Notes under the pieces: model-generated | What the model was told of the DNA's origin: nothing | Databases searched by the model: none | The model's input: the letters and a program-made list of their open reading frames with translations, nothing else | Assembly (NCBI GenBank): GCA_963767645.1 | Contig: CAVYEW010000010.1 | Span: 558,001-622,000 of the forward strand | Length of the DNA: 64,000 nucleotides | Reading direction: 5' to 3' | Source: DATFDN01 sp963767645 | Lineage (GTDB): Bacteria; Pseudomonadota; Alphaproteobacteria; Acetobacterales; Acetobacteraceae | Position numbers and translations under genes: made by a program | Shown: in pieces, positions 1 through 8,602 of the stretch | How the letters are laid out: each line of letters starts with the position of its first letter | Position numbering within the stretch: position 1 is the stretch's first letter

Positions 1-776
1 CTGGCGCTGAGCAGCCGCCGCCGCAGCGCCTCGACTTTGGCGACACGCGGCTGCAGGGCGGCAATCCGGGAGTCCACCTCGCCGAGCGCGATGGATTGCC
101 GGATGAGCGGCTGCGCCGCTGCGGCCAACGCCAGCACGACACAGGCCAATGCCTCGAGCAGCACCGCCTGCCGGCGCCGGCGCTGCTGGGGGGTCGGCGG
201 GCGCTCGATCCGGATCGTCCGCACCACGCCGCCCGCTCCGTTGAACTCGAGCAGGGAGGGCGCCGCTCCTACCCGCTCCAGCGGCGCGGTCAGGCCGAGG
301 AGCAGCGCGCGAGGCACGACCGACAGCCGCAGCCGCAACACGCCCGCGCCTGAATCGCGGGACTGCACATCGAAACTCCAGTACACCTCGTCGGACTGGA
401 ATGGCGTGAACCGGTCCATCTCATAGGCCAGCACGCGGTCGAGCTCATCAGCCGCAGCGAGCGGGAGCGTGACCTCGCGCTCCAGCAGCCAGGAGGGCGG
501 CGGGCGCACCACGACGGGCAGGTCCCGCCGGCGCTGCCGCAGGATGGGCTCAGCCGCCGCAAGTCCCGCGTCGCCGAGGGTGAAACGGAGCCGTTCGGTC
601 TCGCGCCGGTTCCGGCGCTCGCTCACCGTCACGAAGAGGCTGGCCGTCTCCGGCTCCGCATAAAGGGCGAAGACGAGCGCATTGGCCGGGCCGGACGGCG
701 CGACACGCCAGCGCGCCGGCACGACATCCCGTAGCTGCGCTGCCCACCAGCTCAGTAGAGGTTTCAATGCGTTCAT
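1..776 (-). CDS. gspL: Type II secretion protein GspL-like, partial (C-terminus beyond window start)
   Basis: The reading frame is open from an ATG at 776 to the window edge, so about 258 N-terminal codons are seen. It starts MNALKPLLSWWAAQL. The next ~190 residues look like the actin-like cytoplasmic domain of GspL/PilM proteins, including the stretch LAYEMDRFTPFQSDEVYW, which is typical of alphaproteobacterial GspL. A basic run (QQRRRRQ) then precedes a hydrophobic helix (LLEALACVVLALAAAAQP) and a coiled segment. GspL is the inner-membrane platform subunit that binds the GspE ATPase and GspM. It faces away from gspI-J-M-C-K, with 110 bp between the two starts that must hold both promoters. 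In most species gspL is co-directional with gspM, so this split is unusual. Assignment is by domain layout and context. Confidence 0.72.
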   Translation of the reverse strand, partial: MNALKPLLSWWAAQLRDVVPARWRVAPSGPANALVFALYAEPETASLFVTVSERRNRRETERLRFTLGDAGLAAAEPILRQRRRDLPVVVRPPPSWLLEREVTLPLAAADELDRVLAYEMDRFTPFQSDEVYWSFDVQSRDSGAGVLRLRLSVVPRALLLGLTAPLERVGAAPSLLEFNGAGGVVRTIRIERPPTPQQRRRRQAVLLEALACVVLALAAAAQPLIRQSIALGEVDSRIAALQPRVAKVEALRRRLLSA

Positions 777-886
777 CGGCTTTGGCGTTCCGCTGCCACG
801 CACTCTGCCGCCGGCCACGAGTTCTCGGCAAGGCGAGTCGAGCCTGTTAGGGTGGCGTAGCGACAGGAGCGAGACAGGACTGCCAC

Positions 887-1321
887 ATGTGGCCGGGCCG
901 ATCCGGGGATCGAGGCTTCACGCTTCTCGAAGTGCTGGTCGCTTTCATCATCGCTGCGCTCGCATTGGGCGAGCTGTTCTCGGTAGCAGCCGGCGAGCTG
1001 CGCTCGGTGGCGGTGGCCGGACGTTACGAGGAGGCGTTGTCGCGTGCCCGTTCGCATCTTGCCGCGATCGGCCTCGGCAAGGCACTGGTGGCGGGCGAGC
1101 AGCAGGGCGAGGACGGCGCCGGATATCATTGGACGGCGCGCATCAGCCAGATCGCCGCGGCGGCATTGCCGGACTCCGGTTCGGCGCTTGCCGCGCCGCA
1201 AGCGCCGCGCGCAGGCTTGTACCTCGTCGCTGCCGCGGTGTCCTGGCAGGAAGGCAGGCGCGCGCGCAGCGTCCGGCTGACTACCGAGCGGGTGGCGCCG
1301 GCCGCTCCGATCCGTCCATGA
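887..1321 (+). CDS. gspI: Type II secretion minor pseudopilin GspI
   Basis: A 144-residue prepilin. The N-terminus carries a class III prepilin signal: a short basic leader ends at Gly10, the mature protein starts at Phe11 (FTLLEVLVAF) and Glu is at mature position +5. A hydrophobic helix covers residues 11-35. Minor pseudopilins cap the T2SS pseudopilus that pushes folded exoproteins through the outer membrane secretin, and the leader is cut and N-methylated by GspO. Length and the single hydrophobic helix fit GspI. The ATG has AGGA about 9 bases upstream. The stop overlaps the gspJ start (ATGA at 1318), so the two are translationally coupled. Confidence 0.85.
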   Translation: MWPGRSGDRGFTLLEVLVAFIIAALALGELFSVAAGELRSVAVAGRYEEALSRARSHLAAIGLGKALVAGEQQGEDGAGYHWTARISQIAAAALPDSGSALAAPQAPRAGLYLVAAAVSWQEGRRARSVRLTTERVAPAAPIRP

Positions 1322-1911
1322 ACGCCGGACGCGCGGCTGGCTTTACCCTGCTGGAGATCCTGGTCGCCCTGGTCGTGTTTGGTTTCCTGATGGTCGGCCT
1401 GTCGCAGGGCGTGCGCTTCGGCTTGACCGCCTGGGGAATGCAGGAGCGCATCATTGCGCGGCGCGGCGACCTCGACGCGGTGGACAGGGTGCTGCGCCAG
1501 CTCATCGAGCAGATGGACCCGGGCACGAGGTCCGACCCGCGCCAGGTCGCCGGCACGCAGGCGCGGTTCGTGTTCACCTCCGCGCTCCCTGCGATGGCCG
1601 GCGGCGAGAGCGCCGACATGCTGCTGCTGGTGGACTCCGCGCATCGGTTCTCCCTGCAATGGACGCCGCACCTGCACGCCAAGCGGATCGCCCCGCCGCC
1701 GCCGCCGCACATCGAGGAGCTTCTCGGAGGCATTGACCGCGTGCAATTCGCTTACTGGCGTCCCAGCTCCAGCGGCGGCGGCTGGGTCGTCGCGTGGGAT
1801 GGGAAATCCTTGCCGGCGCTGGTGCGCATTCGGATCGTGTTCCCCGAGAGCGACCCGCGGCACTGGCCCGAGATCGTTGCCGCCCCGCTGCGCACGAGCT
1901 TGGAACGCTGA
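1318..1911 (+). CDS. gspJ: Type II secretion minor pseudopilin GspJ
   Basis: A 197-residue protein with a prepilin signal: cleavage after Gly8, then FTLLEILVALVVFGF with Glu at +5. The larger C-terminal globular part (residues ~40-197) and the position after gspI fit GspJ, which forms the pseudopilus tip complex with GspI and GspK. Start is the ATG inside the gspI stop. The stop TGA at 1909-1911 shares its last base with the ATG of a nine-codon minicistron that leads into gspM. Confidence 0.85.
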   Translation: MNAGRAAGFTLLEILVALVVFGFLMVGLSQGVRFGLTAWGMQERIIARRGDLDAVDRVLRQLIEQMDPGTRSDPRQVAGTQARFVFTSALPAMAGGESADMLLLVDSAHRFSLQWTPHLHAKRIAPPPPPHIEELLGGIDRVQFAYWRPSSSGGGWVVAWDGKSLPALVRIRIVFPESDPRHWPEIVAAPLRTSLER

Positions 1912-1940
1912 TGAGCCACGCAAAAGGCAGTGCCAGATGA
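1911..1940 (+). CDS. Possible nine-codon minicistron linking gspJ and gspM
   Basis: The reading frame MSHAKGSAR-stop begins on the last base of the gspJ stop (TGATG) and ends on the gspM start (ATGA). It could keep ribosomes moving from gspJ to gspM. It has no coding evidence beyond these overlaps and may be chance, because gspM has its own AAGG-containing Shine-Dalgarno at about 1924-1928. Confidence 0.2.
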   Translation: MSHAKGSAR

Positions 1941-2530
1941 CGCTCGATCTGCCGACCGGCCCGCGCGGCCGCCTGCTGGCGCTTGGCCTGACCGTCCTCG
2001 CGCTGCTCCTGGTCTGGTTCGGTATCGTCGGCCCGGTGCTGGCGTGGTACTCCGCCCGCGCGGAACTGCTGGACCAGCGCCTGATGCTGGCACGGCGCAT
2101 GACCGGCCTCGCCGCCAGCCTGCCGCTTCTCGAACACCAAGCCGCCGTCCTGCCTGCGGCTCATGCCAACCCGGACGCGCTGCTGCCCGGCGAGACCGAT
2201 GCCGTGGCCGCGGCGGCACTGCAGGAGCGCATGCAGGAGATGGCGAGCCAAGCGGGCGCCCCGCTCTCGCAGGTAGAGATATTGCCGGCCGCGCAGCTCG
2301 GTCAGCTCCGCCGGATCGGCCTGCGCGTCGCACTCCAGGCGGACATGGCAAACGTCGTGCATCTGCTTCAGAGCATGGAGGCGGCGAAGCCGCGCATGCT
2401 GGTCGATGAGCTGGACCTGCAGCGCCATCTGCTGCTGACCAGGCCGAACGCGCCCGATCTTGATGCGAAGTTCGTCGTCTACGCTTTCCGTGCCGGCGGT
2501 GTCTCAACGGGCACGCGGACCGCGCCATGA
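1937..2530 (+). CDS. gspM: Type II secretion inner membrane protein GspM-like
   Basis: A 197-residue protein with a short cytoplasmic N-terminus, one membrane helix (residues ~14-36, LLALGLTVLALLLVWFGIVG), a coiled-coil stretch and a C-terminal ferredoxin-like domain (residues ~90-180). That layout is GspM/PilO type. GspM partners with GspL in the inner membrane platform of the type II system. The start at 1937 follows an AAGG element by about 8 bases. The stop overlaps the next gene by four bases (ATGA at 2527). Sequence identity in this family is low, so assignment rests on topology and operon context. Confidence 0.72.
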   Translation: MTLDLPTGPRGRLLALGLTVLALLLVWFGIVGPVLAWYSARAELLDQRLMLARRMTGLAASLPLLEHQAAVLPAAHANPDALLPGETDAVAAAALQERMQEMASQAGAPLSQVEILPAAQLGQLRRIGLRVALQADMANVVHLLQSMEAAKPRMLVDELDLQRHLLLTRPNAPDLDAKFVVYAFRAGGVSTGTRTAP

Positions 2531-3126
2531 GCCGGGGGTTGCCGGCGCTGCTGCTGTGCATCGCCCTGACGCTGGGCGGCATCCTGTATCTCGAGGCTCG
2601 TCCGGGTGCCTCCGGCACCGATGCAGGGGCGCCGACCGAGGGGCGCGCTGCCGAGGTGGTCCATCTCGGCCAGCCGGCTCCAGCGGAAAACGCGGCGCCG
2701 TGGGTCGCAACGATCCTTGCGCGGCCGCTGTTCAGTCCCACAAGGCGTTCTCCGGCCGCAGAGGCCGGGTCGGTCAAGGCCGTTGCCGAGATGCCGCGCC
2801 TGGCGGGCGTCCTGGTGAGCGAGGCCGGCAGCGAAGCGATCTTCGCCCGTCCCGGTCAGAAACCTACCGTGGTCCGGGCGGGGGACCGAATCGGCCCATA
2901 TCTGGTGACGTCCATCTCGGCCGGAGAGGTCTCGCTGGCCGGGCCTACCGGTCCGGTGACAATCCATCCGGCCTTCGCGAGCGCTGCGGAGCAGCCGACA
3001 ACGCCGGCAACGCCGGCGGGAACACCGTACCGGCCGCGCGTCGCCCAATCCCCGCCGGCCGGCATTCCATCCCTTGCCGACGTGCAGAGCATGATCGCGA
3101 AGCAGCAGGCCGAGGCACCGAAATGA
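2527..3126 (+). CDS. Type II secretion protein GspC/GspN-like (bitopic, HR domain)
   Basis: A 199-residue protein with an N-terminal membrane anchor (residues ~4-20) and a periplasmic domain. The stretch ILARPLFSPTRRSP (around residue 60) followed by a beta-rich segment (RLAGVLVSEAGSEAIFARPG) resembles the homology region of GspC and PilP, which contacts the secretin GspD. Alphaproteobacterial versions are often labelled GspN. The last ~45 residues are rich in proline and threonine and look disordered. It overlaps gspM upstream and gspK downstream by four bases, so it sits inside the T2SS operon. Whether it is a true GspC equivalent is inferred. Confidence 0.65.
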   Translation: MSRGLPALLLCIALTLGGILYLEARPGASGTDAGAPTEGRAAEVVHLGQPAPAENAAPWVATILARPLFSPTRRSPAAEAGSVKAVAEMPRLAGVLVSEAGSEAIFARPGQKPTVVRAGDRIGPYLVTSISAGEVSLAGPTGPVTIHPAFASAAEQPTTPATPAGTPYRPRVAQSPPAGIPSLADVQSMIAKQQAEAPK

Positions 3127-3944
3127 CCGAGGCTGCCGACCGGCAGAAGCCCGCCGCCCGGCGCGAGCGCGGTTTCGCCCTGCTGATCGTGCTCTGGACG
3201 CTGGTCCTGGTCGCGCTGATCGTGTCGCATATGATGGCATCGGCGCGGCAGGAGATCCGGCTCGCCGCCAATTTACGGACCGGGGCCGAACTCAGCGCGG
3301 TTGCGGAGGGAGGCGTCCATGAGGCGATCTTCCACGCCCTCGACCAATCCGCCGCACACTGGGCGGCGGACGGCCTACCGCACCGGATCGCCGGCCGGTC
3401 GGCCGTCCTGGAAATCCGCATCCGCAGCGAAGCGGGCAAGGTCAACCTCAACACCGCGCCGGTGGAACTGCTTGCGGCACTCTTCCGCGAGACGGGCGAG
3501 GACGAGGCGACGGCTGACGGCATCGCCGCGGCAATCGTCGCCTGGCGCGCACGACCGGGTCAGGCCCCCTCCATGGCGGCGGCGTACCAACAGGCCGGGC
3601 GCGGCTACGAGCCGCCCAACGCGCCATTCGAGAGCGTGCACGAGCTTGGCGACGTGTTGGGGGTAACGCCGGCGATCTTCGATCGGGTCGCACCCTATCT
3701 GACCATCTATCACGACGGCGACACCGACCCCAGAGCGGCGGAGCCGGCCGTGTTGCGCGCGCTGCAGGACGTCTATGGCTCCATCCCTGTCTCGGGAGGC
3801 GCCAGCCCGGACGAGAGCGTCATACGGGTGGACGTCGTCGCCACCCTCGGGCCGGCGCGAGCGGGGCGCGACGCGATCATCCGCCTCGGTCCGACATCGC
3901 CCGGCAAGCTGTATCAGATCATGACCTGGGACATTGCCCCGTAA
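3123..3944 (+). CDS. gspK: Type II secretion minor pseudopilin GspK
   Basis: A 273-residue protein with a basic leader (RRERG), cleavage after Gly17 and a hydrophobic helix FALLIVLWTLVLVALIV. The +5 residue is not Glu, which is diagnostic for GspK among pseudopilins. The stretch AGKVNLNTAPVELLAALF matches the helix-hairpin-helix part of the GspK alpha domain, and the length is usual. GspK sits at the very tip of the pseudopilus. It is the last gene of the I-J-M-C-K run. GspD, E, F, G and H are not in the window. Confidence 0.87.
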   Translation: MTEAADRQKPAARRERGFALLIVLWTLVLVALIVSHMMASARQEIRLAANLRTGAELSAVAEGGVHEAIFHALDQSAAHWAADGLPHRIAGRSAVLEIRIRSEAGKVNLNTAPVELLAALFRETGEDEATADGIAAAIVAWRARPGQAPSMAAAYQQAGRGYEPPNAPFESVHELGDVLGVTPAIFDRVAPYLTIYHDGDTDPRAAEPAVLRALQDVYGSIPVSGGASPDESVIRVDVVATLGPARAGRDAIIRLGPTSPGKLYQIMTWDIAP

Positions 3945-3968
3945 CGCGGGTCGCGGCCACGGATCGCC

Positions 3969-4832
3969 TTATCGGCCGATGACCCTGCCCCACCATTGGG
4001 CGTACACCTTGGTGAACTCGGCGCCGAAAAAGAAGATCTGCGTCGAATAGTATATCCAGATCAGGAGCACGATCAGCGAGCCGGCCGAGCCGTAGCTGGT
4101 CGCGATTGCGCTGCTACCGATGTAGAAGCTGATCGCGAACTTCCCGATGCTGAACAGCAGCGCGGTGACGACCGCGCCCACGCCCACGTCGCGCCAAGCC
4201 ACGCGGCAATCGGGCAGCACCTTATAGATCGCGGCGAACAGCAGGGAGAGCAGGACGAAGGAGATCACGATGTTCCCGGCCATCAAAACCACCTGGAGGT
4301 GGCCGGATATCAGGCTGAAGTAGTTGCCCGCCGCCTGAAGCCCCGCGCTGAACAGCAGCGAGACGATCAGCAGGAAGGCGAGCGCGGCGAGAATGCCGAG
4401 CGAGAGCAGGCGTGCCTTCACGATCTGAGAGGTGGTGAAGGCGGCTGGCTCGGCCTTCCAGATGGCGTTGAGCGAGGATTGCAGTTCCACGAACACGCCG
4501 GTCGCGGTGATAAGCAAGGTGACGCTGCCGAGCACCGTCGCGAGCCATCCGGAGCCGCGGTGGCGGAACGCTCCGTTGAGCAGGGTTTGCAGCGCCTGTG
4601 CGCTCTCCTGGCCCATCACGCCGGACAGCTCCTGCACCACCGCGCCTTGGGCTGCCGAACGCCCAAACACCAGGCCGGCAACGGCAATCGCGATCAGCAG
4701 CACCGGGGCGAGCGAGAAGGCGGTGTAGTACGCCAATGCCGCGCCCTTGCTCAGCACGTTGTCATTGAAGAATTCAATGGTGGTATCGCGTAGCAGCGCC
4801 CATCCATGATGCATCGGCCGTGGCGCGCGCAT
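3969..4832 (-). CDS. YihY/BrkB family inner membrane protein
   Basis: A 287-residue protein with about six membrane helices. It shows the YihY/BrkB hallmarks: an N-terminal GAALAYYTAFSLAPVLLI helix, the loop with ATGVFVELQSSLNAIW, and a C-terminal SYGSAGSLIVLLIWIYYS helix ending in FGAEFTKVYA. The family was once called ribonuclease BN by mistake. Its real function is unknown; membrane permeability or transport roles have been proposed. Six bases separate it from the 62-codon gene upstream, so the two likely share a transcript. It converges on gspK with a 24-bp gap. Confidence 0.88.
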   Translation of the reverse strand: MRAPRPMHHGWALLRDTTIEFFNDNVLSKGAALAYYTAFSLAPVLLIAIAVAGLVFGRSAAQGAVVQELSGVMGQESAQALQTLLNGAFRHRGSGWLATVLGSVTLLITATGVFVELQSSLNAIWKAEPAAFTTSQIVKARLLSLGILAALAFLLIVSLLFSAGLQAAGNYFSLISGHLQVVLMAGNIVISFVLLSLLFAAIYKVLPDCRVAWRDVGVGAVVTALLFSIGKFAISFYIGSSAIATSYGSAGSLIVLLIWIYYSTQIFFFGAEFTKVYAQWWGRVIGR

Positions 4833-4838
4833 GGCGGG

Positions 4839-5027
4839 CTAGTGCTCCCGTGACGGCTCGCGGCCAATCTCGCGTCGCAGGCGGTCCACCTCCTGCTCCG
4901 TGGCTTCGCGCCCAAAGGTTCGGCGGAACCATTCGCGAATTGCCTCGGTGGACGGGGTGCTGGCTTGCACCAGCGGACTCACTTCATCCTCCTGCCTCTC
5001 TGACTTTCCGAAACCAGGCACACTCAT
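4839..5027 (-). CDS. Small hypothetical protein upstream of yihY
   Basis: A 62-residue charged protein starting MSVPGFGKSERQEDEVSPL with a helical second half (EAIREWFRRTFGREATEQEVDRLRREIG). No signal peptide or membrane segment is visible. It ends 6 bp before the yihY start on the same strand, which supports it as a real first gene of a two-gene operon. The family is not recognised. A frame extension upstream to 5294 is open but would run through the divergent promoter region, so the start at 5027 is preferred. Confidence 0.5.
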   Translation of the reverse strand: MSVPGFGKSERQEDEVSPLVQASTPSTEAIREWFRRTFGREATEQEVDRLRREIGREPSREH

Positions 5028-5156
5028 CGGGGTTTCCGACAGGGGATGCCGAGACTGTTTGGTCACGCCTGCGTGTTTGTGGCGTTTTCGGGTGCAGCGA
5101 ACTTGCCGACCACCTCCGCAATTATCATTGTAGCGCAAGCAAGGGTTGTAAACGCC

Positions 5157-6239
5157 ATGGACCTCGGCGGAAAAAGCGAAACGATCGCTGCGCTGCGCGG
5201 AGCAATTCCAGAGCTGTCCGCGCGCTCCGCGGCCACGCAGGGGATGTTGCGGCGTCATGCTTGCGCCAGCGCACGGGTACGCGACATCGTGCATGAAGCT
5301 TTGCCTGGGCGAGCGTTGCCGGAATTGGGTGCTTTGGAGGCGACCGAAGGCGAGTTGTCAAGCTGTCTCGACGCGCAGCTTGCGGCGATTGCCGAACTGG
5401 GCCGGGTGGCGGAGGCGGCGGATGCGGCATTGCAAAACGAGGCATCTCAGGCGCAGCGGTTCCAGTCGCAGAAGCTGGAAGCGGTCGGCGAGCTGACCGG
5501 AGGTATTGCCCACAACTTCAATAACCTGCTCACTGTCGTTACCAGCGGGCTGCAGCTTCTGTCGCGAACCGATGATCCGGAGCGGCGGCGCCGCCTGACC
5601 CGCAGCATCGAGGAGGCGGCTTGGCGTGGAGCCGACCTGACGCGCCGATTGCTGGCCTTTGCACGCCGCCAGCCGCTCAACCCGCAGCGTCTCGAACTGG
5701 GCCCGCATCTTGAAGGCTTGCGGCATTTGCTGTGCCACGGGCTACGCGAGGACATTCGTATCCTGACCAACATTCAAGAGGGCATCTGGCCGGTGAAGGT
5801 CGACCTCGCGGCGCTTGAGCTGGCCGTGATGAACCTCGGCGTGAACGCCCGCGACGCGATGCCGAATGGCGGGACCATGGTGCTCGGGGCCCGGAACGTG
5901 GAGGCCAGCTGCCTTCCCGCCGCGCTCGATCTGGCTCCGGGCGATTATGTCGAGCTGTTTGTCACCGATACCGGCATCGGCATGATGCCGGAGGTTCTGG
6001 CCCGGGTGTTCGAGCCATTCTTCACAACCAAGCCGCCGGGCCAGGGCACCGGCCTCGGCCTTGCGCAGGTCTATGGCTTCGCGCGCCAGTCGGGCGGCGC
6101 CGCATGGGTCGAAAGCCAGCCAGCCCACGGCGCCACCGTCTCCATGCTGCTGCCCCGCTTTGTCCGCGCGTCGGCCGATGCCAAGGCGGCCTCGCCCGCG
6201 CCGCCTGTGCCCCCGTCCGAGCATCGTTCGGGTACCTGA
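5157..6239 (+). CDS. Soluble sensor histidine kinase (HisKA/HATPase), orphan
   Basis: A 360-residue protein. Residues ~1-100 are an unrecognised helical sensor segment. The H-box ELTGGIAHNFNNLLT places the phospho-accepting His near residue 119; most relatives have HDFNNLL. The ATPase domain has the N box (LGVNARDAMPNGG), G1 (DTGIGM), F box (FEPFFTTK) and G2 (GTGLGLAQVYGF). There are no membrane helices, so it should sense an internal signal or a partner. No receiver domain or response regulator is adjacent. The frame is open to an ATG at 5046, but the AT-rich stretch 5120-5135 is probably the promoter, so ATG 5157 is chosen. Confidence 0.82.
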   Translation: MDLGGKSETIAALRGAIPELSARSAATQGMLRRHACASARVRDIVHEALPGRALPELGALEATEGELSSCLDAQLAAIAELGRVAEAADAALQNEASQAQRFQSQKLEAVGELTGGIAHNFNNLLTVVTSGLQLLSRTDDPERRRRLTRSIEEAAWRGADLTRRLLAFARRQPLNPQRLELGPHLEGLRHLLCHGLREDIRILTNIQEGIWPVKVDLAALELAVMNLGVNARDAMPNGGTMVLGARNVEASCLPAALDLAPGDYVELFVTDTGIGMMPEVLARVFEPFFTTKPPGQGTGLGLAQVYGFARQSGGAAWVESQPAHGATVSMLLPRFVRASADAKAASPAPPVPPSEHRSGT

Positions 6240-6406
6240 CGGTGGAGAATGACGACCAGGTCGCCGCCGCGGCTACCGCGGCAGCGGACAGGCGTCCCCC
6301 CGCGGCGAGGTTGCCGTGCTGGACCATTCCTTCAGGATCAATGTACTGGGGATGGTCTCGCAGAAGACGCGAGCGGTCGAGCCAGCCGCAATTTGCTAGC
6401 GGTTGT

Positions 6407-6435
6407 TTGACGCCCTGGGCCGCCGGGATCATTCT
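6407..6435 (+). promoter_or_regulatory. Candidate sigma70-type promoter for the MFS gene
   Basis: TTGACG at 6407-6412 and CATTCT at 6430-6435 are 17 bases apart, which puts transcription start near 6442 and leaves a short leader before ATG 6460. The -10 box is weak. The rest of the 220-bp gap from 6240 shows nothing else recognisable. Confidence 0.3.
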
Positions 6436-6459
6436 GCGTGCGGCTTTCGGACCGGTGAA

Positions 6460-7668
6460 ATGGCGCTGAGCAGAACCACCCGCGTAAACATCCTGATCGG
6501 CAACGGTCATTTCCTGTCGCATTTCTACATGCTCTGCCTGCCGCCGATGTTCCTGGCCTGGCAGCGGAGCTTCGGGGTCAGCTTCGCCGAGCTCGGGGCG
6601 AGTATCGCCCTGATGTCGGGCACGACGGCGCTGTTGCAGACCCCGGTCGGCTTCCTGGTGGACCGCCATGGCGCGCGGCCGTTCCTGGTGGGCGGCACGC
6701 TGCTGATGTCGCTTTCGGTCGCGGCGATGGGGTTGGCGAGCAGCTTCTGGCAGATCCTGGCGCTGTCGGTGCTGTCGGGCATCGGCAACTCGGTAATCCA
6801 TCCTGCCGATTACGCGATCATCAGCGGCTCCGCCGACAAGGAGCGGATGGGGCGCTCCTTCGCGCTGCACACGTTCAGCGGCAATCTCGGCTTCTCTGCC
6901 GGCCCGCCGGTGATTGCCGCACTGATGCTGGCCATGGGCTGGCGCTCGGCGCTGATCACGGTGGGACTGCTAGGGGTTCCGGTGGTCGCGGCGATTCTCC
7001 TGCAAAGCAGCGTCCTTCAGGAGCAGGCGCGGCATCGGCCGGTCACGCACGGCGCCGGGGCGAGCGGACGCGAATTGCTGCTGAGCCGCACCATGGTGAT
7101 GTTCTTCCTGTTCTTCGCCCTCGGGGCGATGGGCGGCGCCGGGGTGCAGTCCTGGCTGGTGACGGTCCTGCACGCCACGCACGGGTTAAGCCTGGAGATC
7201 GCCTCGGCCGCGCTGACCGGCTACATGCTGGGCTCGACCACCGGGACGCTGGTCGGCGGCTGGTTCGCCGATTCCTACAAGGAGCATGTCGGACCGTTCG
7301 CCGTCGTGCTCACCGCGATCTCCGCGGCGCTCGTGTTGGTGGTTAACTGGCTCGGTCTGCCAGAGCTGGCGGTGGTCGGGGTCATGTTCCTGGCCGGGCT
7401 GGCTCTGGGAGCGAGCCGGACCCCGCGCGACATCATGGTGAAGGACGCGGCCCCGCCGGGGCAGATCGGCAAGGTGTTCGGCTTCGTCAGCTCCGGCCTG
7501 CCGCTCGGCTCCGCTCTCACCCCGGCGCCCTGCGGGTTCCTGATCGACCGGGGCCATCCCGAACTGGTGCTGGTGCTGGTGGCGGCTCTGCTCCTGCTCA
7601 GCCTGCTCTGCTGCGGCGGCGCCCGGTCGGCGGCTCGGCGCGGGCCGGTCGCCGTCGCGGCCGAGTAG
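6460..7668 (+). CDS. Major facilitator superfamily transporter
   Basis: A 402-residue protein with about 12 hydrophobic segments. The motif-A-like loop between helices 2 and 3 reads GFLVDRHGARPFLVGG. The segment GNSVIHPADYAIISG in helix 4 resembles fosmidomycin-resistance-type and related exporters in alphaproteobacteria. The central loop lies near residues 195-210 (QEQARHRPVTHG). The substrate cannot be deduced. The open frame begins at 6403, but ATG 6460 starts directly before the first helix and follows the candidate promoter at 6407-6435. It stands alone between the kinase and bamD. Confidence 0.8.
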   Translation: MALSRTTRVNILIGNGHFLSHFYMLCLPPMFLAWQRSFGVSFAELGASIALMSGTTALLQTPVGFLVDRHGARPFLVGGTLLMSLSVAAMGLASSFWQILALSVLSGIGNSVIHPADYAIISGSADKERMGRSFALHTFSGNLGFSAGPPVIAALMLAMGWRSALITVGLLGVPVVAAILLQSSVLQEQARHRPVTHGAGASGRELLLSRTMVMFFLFFALGAMGGAGVQSWLVTVLHATHGLSLEIASAALTGYMLGSTTGTLVGGWFADSYKEHVGPFAVVLTAISAALVLVVNWLGLPELAVVGVMFLAGLALGASRTPRDIMVKDAAPPGQIGKVFGFVSSGLPLGSALTPAPCGFLIDRGHPELVLVLVAALLLLSLLCCGGARSAARRGPVAVAAE

Positions 7669-7731
7669 GCGGCGGACCGCCCTGACGAGTCGCCTCGCCC
7701 CGCGTGGCGGCGGTTGCTATAAGCGCGCGCC

Positions 7732-8598
7732 ATGAAACAGGAACGGATGGTGCGACTCCCTATTTTCGTTACGCTGGCCAGGAAAATCTGCCTGGTCCTT
7801 CTGCTCGCACCCCTGATCGCCGGCTGCGGCGGCAGAGGCGCGGACCAGAAGGCAGACGCCAATGTGCCGGTGCGCCCGGTCGAGGAGCTGTACAACAACG
7901 GCATGGACGCCCTCGCAGCCGGCCGCTACGCGACGGCGGCCGACCAGTTCACGTCCATCGAGGAGAACTACCCCTATTCGACCTGGGCGGCGCGGGCGCA
8001 GCTCATGCTGGGCTACACGCAGTATCTGCGCAACAACTACGACCAGGCCATCGCCACCTTGGACCGGTATATCCAGCTTCACCCCACTGGCCAGGATGTC
8101 GCCTACGCCAGCTATCTCCGCGCGCTCTGCTTCTACGAGCAGATCGAGGACGTGCAGCGCGACCAGAAGGCGACCATCGATGCCATGGCGGCGCTGAAGG
8201 AGGTCGCGGATCGCTTCCCCGGCACGGACTACGCCCGCGACGCGCGGCTGAAGATCGACCTCGCCCGCGACCACCTGGCCGGCAAGGAGATGGCCATCGG
8301 CCGGTATTACGAGGACCAGCATCTCTACGGGGCGGCGATCAACCGCTTCCAACGTGTGGTGCAGGACTTCCAGACCACCAACCATGTTGCCGAGGCGCTG
8401 GAGCGGCTGGTCGAGGTCTATCTCAGGCTCGGGTTGCGGACCGAAGCTGAGCGGACTGCCGCGGTGTTGGGCTACAACTATCCGGGCAGCGTCTGGTACC
8501 AGGACGCCTATCGGGCATTGTCGCGGGACCGCCTGGTGGCGCAGGATCCGGCCGACCGGCCGGGCTTGCTCGCCCGCGCCTGGCGGGCTGTCTTCTGA
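7732..8598 (+). CDS. bamD: Outer membrane assembly lipoprotein BamD
   Basis: A 288-residue lipoprotein. The signal peptide ends in a lipobox LIAGC with the acylated Cys at residue 32. After it come five tetratricopeptide-like helical repeats (RPVEELYNNGMDALAAGRYATAADQF and so on) with the YPYSTWAARAQLMLGY signature of BamD/ComL. BamD is an essential part of the BAM complex that folds beta-barrel proteins into the outer membrane. A -10-like TATAAG at 7718-7723 would make ATG 7732 nearly leaderless, and a second in-frame ATG at 7747 is preceded by AGGAA, so 7747 could be the true start. recN begins 4 bp after the stop, the usual bamD-recN order. Confidence 0.93.
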   Translation: MKQERMVRLPIFVTLARKICLVLLLAPLIAGCGGRGADQKADANVPVRPVEELYNNGMDALAAGRYATAADQFTSIEENYPYSTWAARAQLMLGYTQYLRNNYDQAIATLDRYIQLHPTGQDVAYASYLRALCFYEQIEDVQRDQKATIDAMAALKEVADRFPGTDYARDARLKIDLARDHLAGKEMAIGRYYEDQHLYGAAINRFQRVVQDFQTTNHVAEALERLVEVYLRLGLRTEAERTAAVLGYNYPGSVWYQDAYRALSRDRLVAQDPADRPGLLARAWRAVF

Positions 8599-8602
8599 CG
8601 CC

